Assembly: GCA_964408185.1 (NCBI GenBank) | Contig: CAYOYK010000020.1 | Location: forward strand, 1-44,875 | DNA length: 44,875 nt | Direction: 5' to 3' | Origin: CAYOYK01 sp964408185 | GTDB lineage: Bacteria > Bacillota > Clostridia > Christensenellales > Aristaeellaceae | Shown here: piece after piece, positions 16,350-24,836 of the stretch | Position numbering within the stretch: position 1 is the first letter of the stretch | Layout: each line of letters begins with the position of its first letter | The notes under the pieces: model-generated | Seen by the model: the letters and a program-made list of their open reading frames with translations, nothing else | Database searches by the model: none | What the model was told of the DNA's origin: nothing | Program-made: the position numbers and the translations under genes

Positions 16350-16763
16350 TCAGGCCTTGCTGTCAAACTCGTGCTTGCAGCGGCCGCAGGTGACGTGCAC
16401 GTCGCCCACGCCGCGTTTGAGGCGCAGCCAGCCCTTGCATTGCGGGCATTTGAAATACCGGTACGTCTTGCGGTTGGTATACCGCGTTTTGGCCTGACGC
16501 GCCTTGCGCCGGAGGCCGTCCCGCCAAGCGACGTAGCGGCGGTTCTCGTAGCCACGCTTTGCCTTGTTGCGCGACATCATGCGGAACATCACATAGATCA
16601 GCACCGCCATGCCCAGCAGCAGCACCGGGAACAAGTTGAAAATCGCGCCCAAGAGGTAGATGACCAGCGCGACCCATACCAGCACGCGGCTCAGATCGTC
16701 GCTGCCGTTGCGGCCGCTCATGAAATTGCGCAGCGATTGCTTGATTTTCTCCCAAAACGACAT
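16350..16763 (-). CDS. Membrane protein with C-terminal zinc ribbon
   Basis: 137 residues from the ATG at 16763; the Met codon two codons earlier (16769) lies only 2 bases after GGAG. Numbered from 16769: a basic amphipathic start, one or two membrane helices (about 29-64, VLVWVALVIYLLGAIFNLFPVLLLGMAVLIYVMF), a strongly basic linker (70-103), then CPQC (108-111) and CGRC (128-131), a four-Cys zinc ribbon. Both ends probably face the cytoplasm. No named family recognised. It is the last gene of the HSP70 / DUF5685 / J-protein operon, 18 bases after the J-protein gene, so it may tether that chaperone machinery to the membrane. That role is inference. Confidence 0.8.
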   Translation of the reverse strand: MSFWEKIKQSLRNFMSGRNGSDDLSRVLVWVALVIYLLGAIFNLFPVLLLGMAVLIYVMFRMMSRNKAKRGYENRRYVAWRDGLRRKARQAKTRYTNRKTYRYFKCPQCKGWLRLKRGVGDVHVTCGRCKHEFDSKA

Positions 16764-16781
16764 ATTCATCGCTCCTTTGCT

Positions 16782-17636
16782 CTATCGGTATCCGCCGAAG
16801 CCCGCCGTGCCGCCGCACCCGCCGCAGAAGCAGTTGCATAGGTTGTACGCAAGGCACATCACCAAGCAGGGACTGCCGCACAGCAGGTTGCTGAACCCGA
16901 ACTTCTGCCCGCTGGCGCGGTAGCTCTGCCCGCCGGACTGGAGGCGGTTGAGCCATTGCTGATAGGTCCCGTTGGACGGCTCCATGGCAGCGGCGTTTTT
17001 TGCGTCTCGCAGGGCCGCGACGCGATTGCCCAGCCCGTAGTTGACAAAGCTGCTCCAGTAGTACCACGCCGCGTCCCGGTGGTTCATGGCGTTGAGCAGC
17101 TCCTGCGCCTGCGTGTAGTTGCTGACCTCCGTGGCCTGCTTTACGCGATAGAAGCGGGGCTCGTCCGCCGCGCCGTGGCTGGGTTCCGCGTAGGTGGCGC
17201 GCTGTTGCTGCTGGCCGCCCATGCCGCCGAAAACCGCATCCCAAAAATCTCCGCCGAAGCCGCCAAAGGGGTTGCCGCCTTGGCCATAGCCCTCCTGGCC
17301 GCTGCTTTGGCCGTAGCCTCCTTGACCATAGCCGCCTTGGCCGTATCCTCCTTGACCACCGCTTTGACCGTAGCCGCCGTAGGATCGGCCGTAGCCGCTC
17401 TGCCCGTAGCCGCCTTGGTACTGCGAGCCGCTCCGGCCCCCATTGCCGTCGCCCTGCCGCTTGTTTTTGATAAGCTCCGCGTAGGCCTCGTTGACCTCCT
17501 TCATTTTGGCCTCGGCCTGCGCCGAGCCGCCGTTCAAATCCGGGTGGTACTTCTTGGCCAGCTTGCGATAGGCGGTCTTGATCTCATCCTCCGAGGCGCT
17601 TCTGCTTACGCCCAGCACCTGATAGGGATCGTTCAT
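16782..17636 (-). CDS. J-domain protein with Gly/Tyr/Gln-rich region and Cys-rich tail
   Basis: 284 residues. J domain 1-60 with the HPD motif at 31-33 (KKYHPDLNGG), needed to stimulate the ATPase of an HSP70. Residues 72-120 are a low-complexity run of GYGQ-type repeats. A helical segment (165-232, QAQELLNAMNHRDAAWYYWSS and NRVAALRDAKNAA) looks like two or three TPR-like helices. The tail (249-278) is hydrophobic and Cys-rich (CGSPC, CNCFCGGCGG) with eight Cys, possibly a metal site or membrane-associated. It lacks the zinc-finger and C-terminal domains of classical DnaJ, so it is a dedicated co-chaperone. Its ATG overlaps the stop of the DUF5685 gene (ATGA), and the partner HSP70 is two genes upstream. 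Confidence 0.9.
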   Translation of the reverse strand: MNDPYQVLGVSRSASEDEIKTAYRKLAKKYHPDLNGGSAQAEAKMKEVNEAYAELIKNKRQGDGNGGRSGSQYQGGYGQSGYGRSYGGYGQSGGQGGYGQGGYGQGGYGQSSGQEGYGQGGNPFGGFGGDFWDAVFGGMGGQQQQRATYAEPSHGAADEPRFYRVKQATEVSNYTQAQELLNAMNHRDAAWYYWSSFVNYGLGNRVAALRDAKNAAAMEPSNGTYQQWLNRLQSGGQSYRASGQKFGFSNLLCGSPCLVMCLAYNLCNCFCGGCGGTAGFGGYR

Positions 17637-18496
17637 TCACGCGCCTCCGTTTCCTTCATCGTATCCTTCCGCGCGCGTTCGATCTTCTGCCAGATCCTTT
17701 GATAGCGCGTCCATACCCCAGAGTACAGGATGTTGCGCAAAATGTCCACATCTTTTTGCAGGGGCAGCAGCTCAAACGCCTCCGTGCATTCCGCAATCAT
17801 CATGGACAGGCTGTCGCGGCAAAGCAGCTCGTACTGCTCGTCCGCCTTCAGCGCGCGCAGGGGGTTAAAGCGGTTGCGACGCTCGTCCCGCGGCAGATCC
17901 TCATAAGCGTCCATGAGGTAGATAAACCGCCCCAGCGATTCCCCCATCACGCGCAGCGTAGACTGCCAGTAGTCGTCCCGCACGGCGTAAATCTCGCCAA
18001 GCATCCGCGCGGTCTGGTTGGCGAGGCTGTCCACCGCCGCGCTGCCCTGCCGCTCCAGCTCGCCAATCGCGCCGAGGCTATCGCGGATGGCCGCGCACTT
18101 GTCCGGATGGCGCTTCTCGGCGGCGCGGTAGGCCTTGGCGAGCAGCTTGCTTTGCATAAGCCCGGCCGGACTCCTGTCATCCTGCCAATCGTCCAAGCCC
18201 TTGTAATAGGCCAGCACGACGTTCATATCCGCCGCGTACTCGGAGAACTCGTTCTCCAGCATGTCGCGCTTTTTCAGCGGATGCAGCGGGCATCGCCCGC
18301 CACGCACGGCTTCGTCCGGCTCGTAGAGCGAGCTGAGCAGAATGGCGAGAAACGTCATGTCGTTGCTCAGCGTCATTCGGCCCAGATTGCCGAAGCGCTT
18401 GTCCAGCGTATGGCAAAGCCCGCAGTAGTATGCGGAATAGCGCTTCTGCGCGTCCTTGCTCAGGCTGTCCGAATCAATGGACACATAGCCGAACAT
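17633..18496 (-). CDS. DUF5685-family helical protein of an HSP70 operon
   Basis: 287 residues, all-helical in appearance, no membrane segment or signal peptide. Recognised as DUF5685-like from the N-terminal MFGYV-x-YYCGLCHTL, the LDDWQDD motif (101-107) and the YLMDAYEDLPRDERRNRFNPL block (193-213). Function unknown. The two aspartate-rich motifs recall the DDxxD and DxxEDxxRGR motifs of class I isoprenoid synthases of the squalene/phytoene type, though they are only about 95 residues apart; this is a resemblance by eye. CGLC at 25-28 could bind a metal or be redox active. The gene starts 12 bases after the HSP70 gene and overlaps the J-protein gene by four bases, so the products should act together. 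Confidence 0.75.
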   Translation of the reverse strand: MFGYVSIDSDSLSKDAQKRYSAYYCGLCHTLDKRFGNLGRMTLSNDMTFLAILLSSLYEPDEAVRGGRCPLHPLKKRDMLENEFSEYAADMNVVLAYYKGLDDWQDDRSPAGLMQSKLLAKAYRAAEKRHPDKCAAIRDSLGAIGELERQGSAAVDSLANQTARMLGEIYAVRDDYWQSTLRVMGESLGRFIYLMDAYEDLPRDERRNRFNPLRALKADEQYELLCRDSLSMMIAECTEAFELLPLQKDVDILRNILYSGVWTRYQRIWQKIERARKDTMKETEARE

Positions 18497-18508
18497 GCCG
18501 TTTCTCCT

Positions 18509-20284
<1,776 letters not shown>

Positions 20285-20392
20285 ACTGTCTCCTCCGTTT
20301 CTACAATCCAACAAATAAAGCATAACTCGCCAACCTAAACGGCAGATAAACGCCGCACGCAGCGCGCAAGCCGACGCGGACGCCGCCTGCTG

Positions 20393-20443
20393 AGTATATC
20401 ACAGCGCTCACGCGTTGCGCAAACAATTGCGATGTGTTATGAT
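20393..20443. promoter_or_regulatory. Overlapping divergent promoters of the HSP70 operon and rqcH
   Basis: Plus strand (rqcH): TTGCGC (20415-20420), 17 bases, TATGAT (20438-20443). Minus strand (HSP70): TTGCGC (complement of 20417-20422), 18 bases, TATACT (complement of 20393-20398). The two -35 boxes are halves of one palindrome, TTGCGCAA (20415-20422). RNA polymerase cannot fill both at once, so the two units should compete or be co-regulated. An extra inverted repeat, CGCAA-ACAA-TTGCG, spans 20418-20431. Confidence 0.65.
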
Positions 20444-20476
20444 ACGCTGGATTGAACCGTAAAGGAGGCCCTTCGC

Positions 20477-22231
20477 ATGCCCATGGACGGGTTGACGCTG
20501 ACATTTATGACAAGGGAATTGCAGGCGCTGCTTGTGGGTGGGCGTGTTGATAAGGTCGCCCAGCCGGACAGCGACGCGGTGGTGCTGACTGTGCGCAGCC
20601 AAGGCGGCAACCATAAGCTGCTGCTGTGCTGCAACGCCAACCGCGCGCGCATACAGCTAACGGAGCTTCCCTTTGAGAACCCCGCCGAGCCGCCGATGTT
20701 CTGCATGCTGCTGCGCAAGCACCTTACGGGCGCGCATATCACCGCGGTAGAGCAGCTTTTTGGCGACCGCATTTTGCAAATCGATATGGACACGCTGGGC
20801 GAGATGAACGATCGCGTGCGGCGCACGCTGTACCTTGAGCTGATGGGGCGGCACTCCAACCTGACCCTGTGCGATGAGGACGGCCGCATTATCGATTGCA
20901 TCAAGCATGTCAACAGCGAGATGAGCCGGGTGCGCACGCTGCTGCCGGGCGGCACGTATCAGCTTCCGCCCGCCCAAGACAAGCTGCACGGCGATTCGCT
21001 TACCGCCGAGGCGCTGGCCGCGAGGCTGTCCGCCGCGACGGGCACGCTGGCCAAGGCGCTTGCGGAGAACGTATCCGGGCTGGCGACGATCTGCGCCAAG
21101 GAGATTTGCGCGCAGCTTGGCGTCTTATCCGATACGCCCGTGCGCGAGCTGGACGCCTCCGCCACGGCAAACCGCTTGTACGCCTTGCTGCTCGCCCTGC
21201 CCCAAATGGCCGCGCCCGTGCTGCTGGAGGACGAGTCCGGGCAGTCGCTTGATTTTTTCGCGTTCCCGTACAAGAGCTATCCCGCAGAGCTGCAAAAACG
21301 CCGCGAAAGCCTCAGCCTTGCCATGGACGATTACGAGCTGGGACACGAGCTTCAGCAGCGCATGCGCCAGCGCGCGGGCGGCCTGCAGCACACGGTCAAG
21401 ACGGCCCTTGAGCGGCTGGAAAAAAAGCGCGAGCTCCTGCGGGACACGCTTTCCCAGAGCGAGCAGGCCGAGCAGAACCGCGTGTACGGCAAGCTGCTGA
21501 CCGCCAACCTGCACCTGCTTCAGCGCGGGCAGGAGAGCGTGACGCTGACCAACTACTACCTGCCGGACGCGCCGGAGGTCGCCATCGCACTGTCCGGACA
21601 GAGCACGCCCGCGCAGAACGCGCAGAGCTATTTCAAAAAATACCGCAAACAAAAATCCGCCCAGCAGTACGCCGCGGAGCAGCTCGCGCTGGCAGACACG
21701 GAAATAGAGTTTTTGGAGGGTGCGCTGGAGGATATCGACAAATGCACCAGCGCGGCCGACTTGGCCGAGGTGCGCTTCACCCTGACGGAGCGCGGCTATG
21801 CGCGGCCCGACCCCGCCCAGCGCAAGCGGAAAAAGCTGCCGGAGGGCAAGCCCTATCGCTTTGCGGCAGCCGACGGCGCTTCCATCGACGTTGGCAAAAA
21901 CTCTCTGCAAAACGATCGGCTTACGCTGCACGCCCGTCCCGACGAGACTTGGCTGCACGCGCAGGGCATCCCCGGCTCGCACGTCATCATCCGCTGCGAC
22001 GGAAAGCCCTCCGACGGAACGCTGCTGCAGGCTGCTAAGCTGGCCGCGTATTTTAGCAAGGGGCGCAATCATCCGGCCCAGCCGGTGGACTGCACGCTGC
22101 GCCGATACGTAAAAAAGGCGGCCGGCTCGCCCGCCGGATTTGTTACCTACACCAACTTCTCCACCATTCTGGTGGGCCTTACGCGCGAGGACATGATCGC
22201 CATCGCCAAGGAAGCCAATCAATGCAGGTAA
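20477..22231 (+). CDS. rqcH: Ribosome quality control protein RqcH (NFACT family)
   Basis: 584 residues. NFACT-N domain with Asp97-Arg98 in LFGDRIL, the pair essential for alanine tailing in the Bacillus and Staphylococcus proteins; then helix-hairpin-helix, a coiled-coil middle (about 290-430, two long charged helices) and the NFACT-R domain (about 455-560: SIDVGKNSLQNDRLTLHARPDETWLHAQGIPGSHVII). RqcH binds obstructed 50S subunits carrying peptidyl-tRNA and recruits tRNA-Ala to add C-terminal alanine tails that mark the stalled chain for proteolysis. Older databases call it fibronectin-binding protein A. ATG at 20477 with AAAGGAGG upstream. It is transcribed back to back with an HSP70 operon and followed 12 bases later by an acetyltransferase gene. 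Confidence 0.95.
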   Translation: MPMDGLTLTFMTRELQALLVGGRVDKVAQPDSDAVVLTVRSQGGNHKLLLCCNANRARIQLTELPFENPAEPPMFCMLLRKHLTGAHITAVEQLFGDRILQIDMDTLGEMNDRVRRTLYLELMGRHSNLTLCDEDGRIIDCIKHVNSEMSRVRTLLPGGTYQLPPAQDKLHGDSLTAEALAARLSAATGTLAKALAENVSGLATICAKEICAQLGVLSDTPVRELDASATANRLYALLLALPQMAAPVLLEDESGQSLDFFAFPYKSYPAELQKRRESLSLAMDDYELGHELQQRMRQRAGGLQHTVKTALERLEKKRELLRDTLSQSEQAEQNRVYGKLLTANLHLLQRGQESVTLTNYYLPDAPEVAIALSGQSTPAQNAQSYFKKYRKQKSAQQYAAEQLALADTEIEFLEGALEDIDKCTSAADLAEVRFTLTERGYARPDPAQRKRKKLPEGKPYRFAAADGASIDVGKNSLQNDRLTLHARPDETWLHAQGIPGSHVIIRCDGKPSDGTLLQAAKLAAYFSKGRNHPAQPVDCTLRRYVKKAAGSPAGFVTYTNFSTILVGLTREDMIAIAKEANQCR

Positions 22232-22243
22232 GGAGGCCGTTCC

Positions 22244-22819
22244 ATGAGCGCTGTCATTCGCACGGCCCAAGTATCGGACGCAAAGGCCGTATGCGAGATT
22301 TATAACCATTATGTCGAGAACACCGTCGTCACATTTATCACGGAGCGGCAGTCCGTGGAGACCTACGAGCGCAAAATCGCGCACATCGAGGAGATGTACC
22401 CGTTTCTGGTCGCGGTGGAGGATGAAAGGGTCATCGGCTTTTGCTATGCCGATCAGATGCGGCCGCACGACGCGTACCGCTGGGACGTGGAGCTGACCAT
22501 CTACCTCGCCCCGGACGCGCCCAAGCGCCAAGGCACGGGACGCGCGCTGTACGCGGCCATGTTCCGGCTGCTGGCGCGGCAGGGCTTCCGCAACGCGTAC
22601 GCGGTTATCACGGTGCCCAACGAGGCCAGCGTTGGCCTGCAAGCGGCCTTTGGGCTGCACCAAATCGCGCTGTTCCAAAACACAGGCTACAAGCGCGGCG
22701 CATGGCGCGATGTGGTGTGGATGGTCAAGGAGTTGGGCGACTTTCCGCCGGAGCCGGAGCCGCCGATTCCGTTTGCAAGGCTGGCCCCATCCGAGCGCGA
22801 GGCGCTGCTGAACGCATAA
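22244..22819 (+). CDS. GNAT N-acetyltransferase, phosphinothricin-acetyltransferase-like
   Basis: 191 residues. The start IRTAQVSDAKAVCEIYNHYVENTVVTFITE and AYRWDVELTIYLAPDAPKRQGTGRALY match the PAT/YwnH/Pat branch of GNAT enzymes; the acetyl-CoA site is PKRQGTGRALYAAM (Q/R-x-x-G-x-G/A motif) and the C-terminal end has NTGYKRGAWRDVVWM. Such proteins acetylate small amines, including methionine sulfoximine and phosphinothricin, or other amino compounds. Probably co-transcribed with rqcH, but a functional link is not evident. The last ~20 residues are Pro/Glu-rich. Confidence 0.9.
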   Translation: MSAVIRTAQVSDAKAVCEIYNHYVENTVVTFITERQSVETYERKIAHIEEMYPFLVAVEDERVIGFCYADQMRPHDAYRWDVELTIYLAPDAPKRQGTGRALYAAMFRLLARQGFRNAYAVITVPNEASVGLQAAFGLHQIALFQNTGYKRGAWRDVVWMVKELGDFPPEPEPPIPFARLAPSEREALLNA

Positions 22820-22855
22820 AAGAGCGGCGGCCGCGCAAGCGCGAACGTCGCTCCT
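22819..22855. terminator. Bidirectional terminator between the acetyltransferase and SASP genes
   Basis: GAGCGGCG (22822-22829) pairs with CGTCGCTC (22846-22853), and GCGC-AA-GCGC inside adds a second helix. On the minus strand the hairpin is followed by TTTTAT, so it best serves the SASP genes. Confidence 0.65.
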
Positions 22856-22879
22856 TGGGCATCCTTTGCGTTGGCCGGG

Positions 22880-23104
22880 TTACTTCTGGCCGCTCATGGC
22901 GCGTTCCTGCTGCTCGATCATGCGCTTGACCATGTAGCCGCCGATATACCCCGCCTGACGGCTGGGCAGATCGCCGTTGTAGCCCTGCTTGAGGTTGATG
23001 CCAAGCTCGTTGGCGATCTCAAACTTCATGCTGTCAAGAGCCTGCTTGGCCTCAGGCACCATGCCGATCTTGTTGTTGGAGGAACTGCTCTGGTTGTTAT
23101 ACAT
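22880..23104 (-). CDS. Alpha/beta-type small acid-soluble spore protein
   Basis: 74 residues. The core EAKQALDSMKFEIANELGI-NL then YNGDLPSRQAGYIGGYMVKRMIEQ is the alpha/beta SASP family signature. These proteins coat spore DNA, move it to the A form and protect it from UV and heat; at germination the GPR protease cuts after Glu in the FEIANELGI segment. Made in the forespore under sigma-G in relatives. It lies 21 bases after a closely similar gene and has its own AAAGGAG site. Evidence that this organism forms spores. Confidence 0.97.
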   Translation of the reverse strand: MYNNQSSSSNNKIGMVPEAKQALDSMKFEIANELGINLKQGYNGDLPSRQAGYIGGYMVKRMIEQQERAMSGQK

Positions 23105-23125
23105 GTGATTCGCTCCTTTGCCTGA

Positions 23126-23353
23126 TTATCGGGTTTTGGGGGCGGAGCCCGCCATCTGGCGCTCCGCCTGCTCGATGAGCTTTTTGACCATGTAGCCGCC
23201 CACGTAGCCGTTCTCGCGGGAGCTCAGATCGCCATTGTAACCCTGCTTGAAGTTGATGCCCAGCTCCTTGGCGATTTCATACTTCATGTTGTCCAGAGCG
23301 GCGCGGGCCTCAGGGACGTTGGTGGTCGCCTTTTTGGCTTGCTGATTGACCAT
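23126..23353 (-). CDS. Alpha/beta-type small acid-soluble spore protein
   Basis: 75 residues, paralogous to the gene just downstream: EARAALDNMKYEIAKELGI then YNGDLSSRENGYVGGYMVKKLIEQ. Same DNA-protecting role in the spore core, with the GPR cleavage site in YEIAKELGI. ATG at 23353 with GGGAGGTG upstream. On the minus strand a sequence resembling a sigma-G promoter (GTATT, 15 bases, CAAATTA, around 23385-23415) lies upstream, but the match is weak. It diverges from the rplJ promoter. Confidence 0.97.
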   Translation of the reverse strand: MVNQQAKKATTNVPEARAALDNMKYEIAKELGINFKQGYNGDLSSRENGYVGGYMVKKLIEQAERQMAGSAPKTR

Positions 23354-23471
23354 CGGTTGTTTTCACCTCCCAGCCTGTTTTCAACGCTAATTTGCCCCCG
23401 CGCTGACGAAATACGCTGCCAAATGTTATCTTGGTTGCGTTTGCAGGGTTTGCCAGCTTTGCATTTTTTGC

Positions 23472-23499
23472 TTGACAAACCGCGCGTCCATGCTATAAT
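23472..23499 (+). promoter_or_regulatory. Strong promoter of rplJ-rplL
   Basis: Consensus TTGACA (23472-23477), 16 bases, consensus TATAAT (23494-23499) with TGC in front. The expected start of transcription is near 23506, giving a leader of about 170 bases. Confidence 0.92.
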
Positions 23500-23519
23500 G
23501 GTGTTCGATTCCATAGAAA

Positions 23520-23592
23520 CCTATGCCGTAGACAGCGGGTTGGGCGCAAGCCTACAAAAACTCTCCCGCCGAGGTGTAAGGCGGGAGCGATC
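23520..23592 (+). promoter_or_regulatory. Ribosomal protein L10 leader RNA
   Basis: The leader contains CCGTAGACAGCGGGT (about 23527-23541) and CCCGCCGAGGT (about 23566-23576), the two conserved strands of the L10 leader motif, with GCGGGAG after it. In Bacillota, the L10(L12)4 complex binds this RNA and represses its own operon. Downstream lies an attenuator hairpin, so excess L10-L12 probably causes premature termination. Confidence 0.85.
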
Positions 23593-23610
23593 CCGATTGC
23601 GACATGTTCG

Positions 23611-23638
23611 CCCTTGCGCCTGCAAGGGTTTTCTTTTT
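23611..23638 (+). terminator. Attenuator terminator in the rplJ leader
   Basis: CCCTTGC (23611-23617), loop GCCT, GCAAGGG (23622-23628), then TTTTCTTTTT. It is a complete intrinsic terminator 38 bases before rplJ, placed to be controlled by the L10 leader. Confidence 0.9.
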
Positions 23639-23675
23639 GAGAATCACACGATTCTATCAAGAAGGAGGAAACCGT

Positions 23676-24191
23676 ATGAGCAGTAATCTGGAGCTGAAAA
23701 AGCAAGTCGTGGCCGACATCGCCCAAAAATTCCAAGATGCCAAAAGCGTCGTGGTGGTGAAGTATTCCGGCCTGACCGTGGAGCAGGCCACCGCGCTTCG
23801 CGCGCAGTGCCGCGCCGCGGACGTGGAGTACTGCGTCCTCAAAAACACGCTGGTCAATCGCGCCTTGGAAGGTCTCAAAATCGAAGGCATGACCGACGCG
23901 TTGAACGGCCCGTCCGCATTCGCGTTCGGCAAGAGCGACGCCGTGGCCCCCGCCAAGATCATCAACGACTTCATCAACAAGAACAAGACCACCGCCCTTG
24001 AGATCAAGGCCGGTCTGCTGGACAGCGAAGCCATCAGCGTTGAGAAAATCAAGACGCTGGCCGAGCTTCCCAGCCGCGAGGTTCTTCTGTCCCGCTTGGT
24101 TGGCAGCCTGAACAGCACCATTGGCAACTTTGTGCGCGTTCTGGACGCCATCGCCAAAAAGGGCGAAACCGCCGAGCCCGCCGAAGCCTGA
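23676..24191 (+). CDS. rplJ: 50S ribosomal protein L10
   Basis: 171 residues from the ATG at 23676 (AAGGAGG upstream). It has the family's N-terminal LKKQVVADIAQKFQDAKSVVVVKYSGLTVEQATALR and VLKNTLVNRAL, with a C-terminal helix (about 135-165, LLSRLVGSLNSTIGNFVRVLDAIAKK) that carries the L7/L12 dimers. L10 anchors the stalk on 23S rRNA and, with L12, represses its own mRNA through the leader at 23520-23592. rplL follows 36 bases later. Confidence 0.98.
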   Translation: MSSNLELKKQVVADIAQKFQDAKSVVVVKYSGLTVEQATALRAQCRAADVEYCVLKNTLVNRALEGLKIEGMTDALNGPSAFAFGKSDAVAPAKIINDFINKNKTTALEIKAGLLDSEAISVEKIKTLAELPSREVLLSRLVGSLNSTIGNFVRVLDAIAKKGETAEPAEA

Positions 24192-24227
24192 CCCCCCAAC
24201 GACAAATATGAATGGAGGATAACCACC

Positions 24228-24602
24228 ATGACGCATGAGGAATTTATTGCCGAGATTGAAAAATTGTCCGTGATCGAGCTGGCCGACTTGGTAAAGGCCC
24301 TTGAAGAGAAGTTTGGCGTGTCCGCCGCCGCCGCCGTCGTCGCCATGCCCGGCGCCGCCGCTGCCGCCGCCCCCGCCGAGGAAGAAAAGACCGAGTTCGA
24401 CGTCGTCCTCAAGGACGCCGGCGCCGAGAAGATCAAGGTCATCAAGGTCGTGCGCGAAGTCGTCTCCGGTCTGGGCCTCAAGGAAGCTAAGGACCTGGTC
24501 GAAGCCGCTCCCAAGACCATCAAGGAAGGCGTGTCCAAGGAAGAGTGCGAGGCCATCAAGGCCAAGTTTGCCGAAGTGGGCGCCACCATCGAGCTCAAGT
24601 AA
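24228..24602 (+). CDS. rplL: 50S ribosomal protein L7/L12
   Basis: 124 residues. N-terminal dimerisation domain (EEFIAEIEKLSVIELADLVKALEEKFGVS), Ala-rich hinge (VVAMPGAAAAAAPAEEE), and the C-terminal factor-binding domain (FDVVLKDAGAEKIKVIKVVREVVSGLGLKEAKDLVEAAPKTIKEG). It forms the mobile stalk that recruits translation GTPases. AATGGAGGA precedes the ATG. The gene ends the rplJ-rplL unit with a strong terminator; rpoB does not follow, unlike in many genomes. Confidence 0.98.
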   Translation: MTHEEFIAEIEKLSVIELADLVKALEEKFGVSAAAAVVAMPGAAAAAAPAEEEKTEFDVVLKDAGAEKIKVIKVVREVVSGLGLKEAKDLVEAAPKTIKEGVSKEECEAIKAKFAEVGATIELK

Positions 24603-24612
24603 TTTCAGCAAT

Positions 24613-24655
24613 GCAAGCCCCGGCGCGGTCGCAAGATCGCACCGGGGCTTTTGCT
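24613..24655 (+). terminator. Intrinsic terminator of rplJ-rplL
   Basis: AAGCCCCGG (24615-24623) pairs with CCGGGGCTT (24642-24650), followed by TTGCTTG. GCAA and TTGC extend the stem by further pairs. Confidence 0.88.
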
Positions 24656-24836
24656 TGTCCAAAAAAGTGTCTGCGCCGCTTTTTGGAGGCTTGCGCTGTG
24701 GGCCTTGCCGTTTATGAGAGCCACATGAAAAAACCGTTAGTTTTTGCCAAAACGCGTTCCCATGTGGGCCCAGCTCTGTTATACTGCCAAGGGTTGAGCG
24801 CGGCCCATCGCGCTCGCACAAAGGAGGCCGTACCCT

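Noticed and set aside
20285..20392. CIRCE operator before the HSP70 gene
   Set aside because: Neither TTAGCACTC nor GAGTGCTAA half-sites with a 9-base gap are present.
23385..23415. Sigma-G promoter for the SASP genes
   Set aside because: GTATT and CAAATTA on the minus strand are only partial matches, so I did not list it as a feature.
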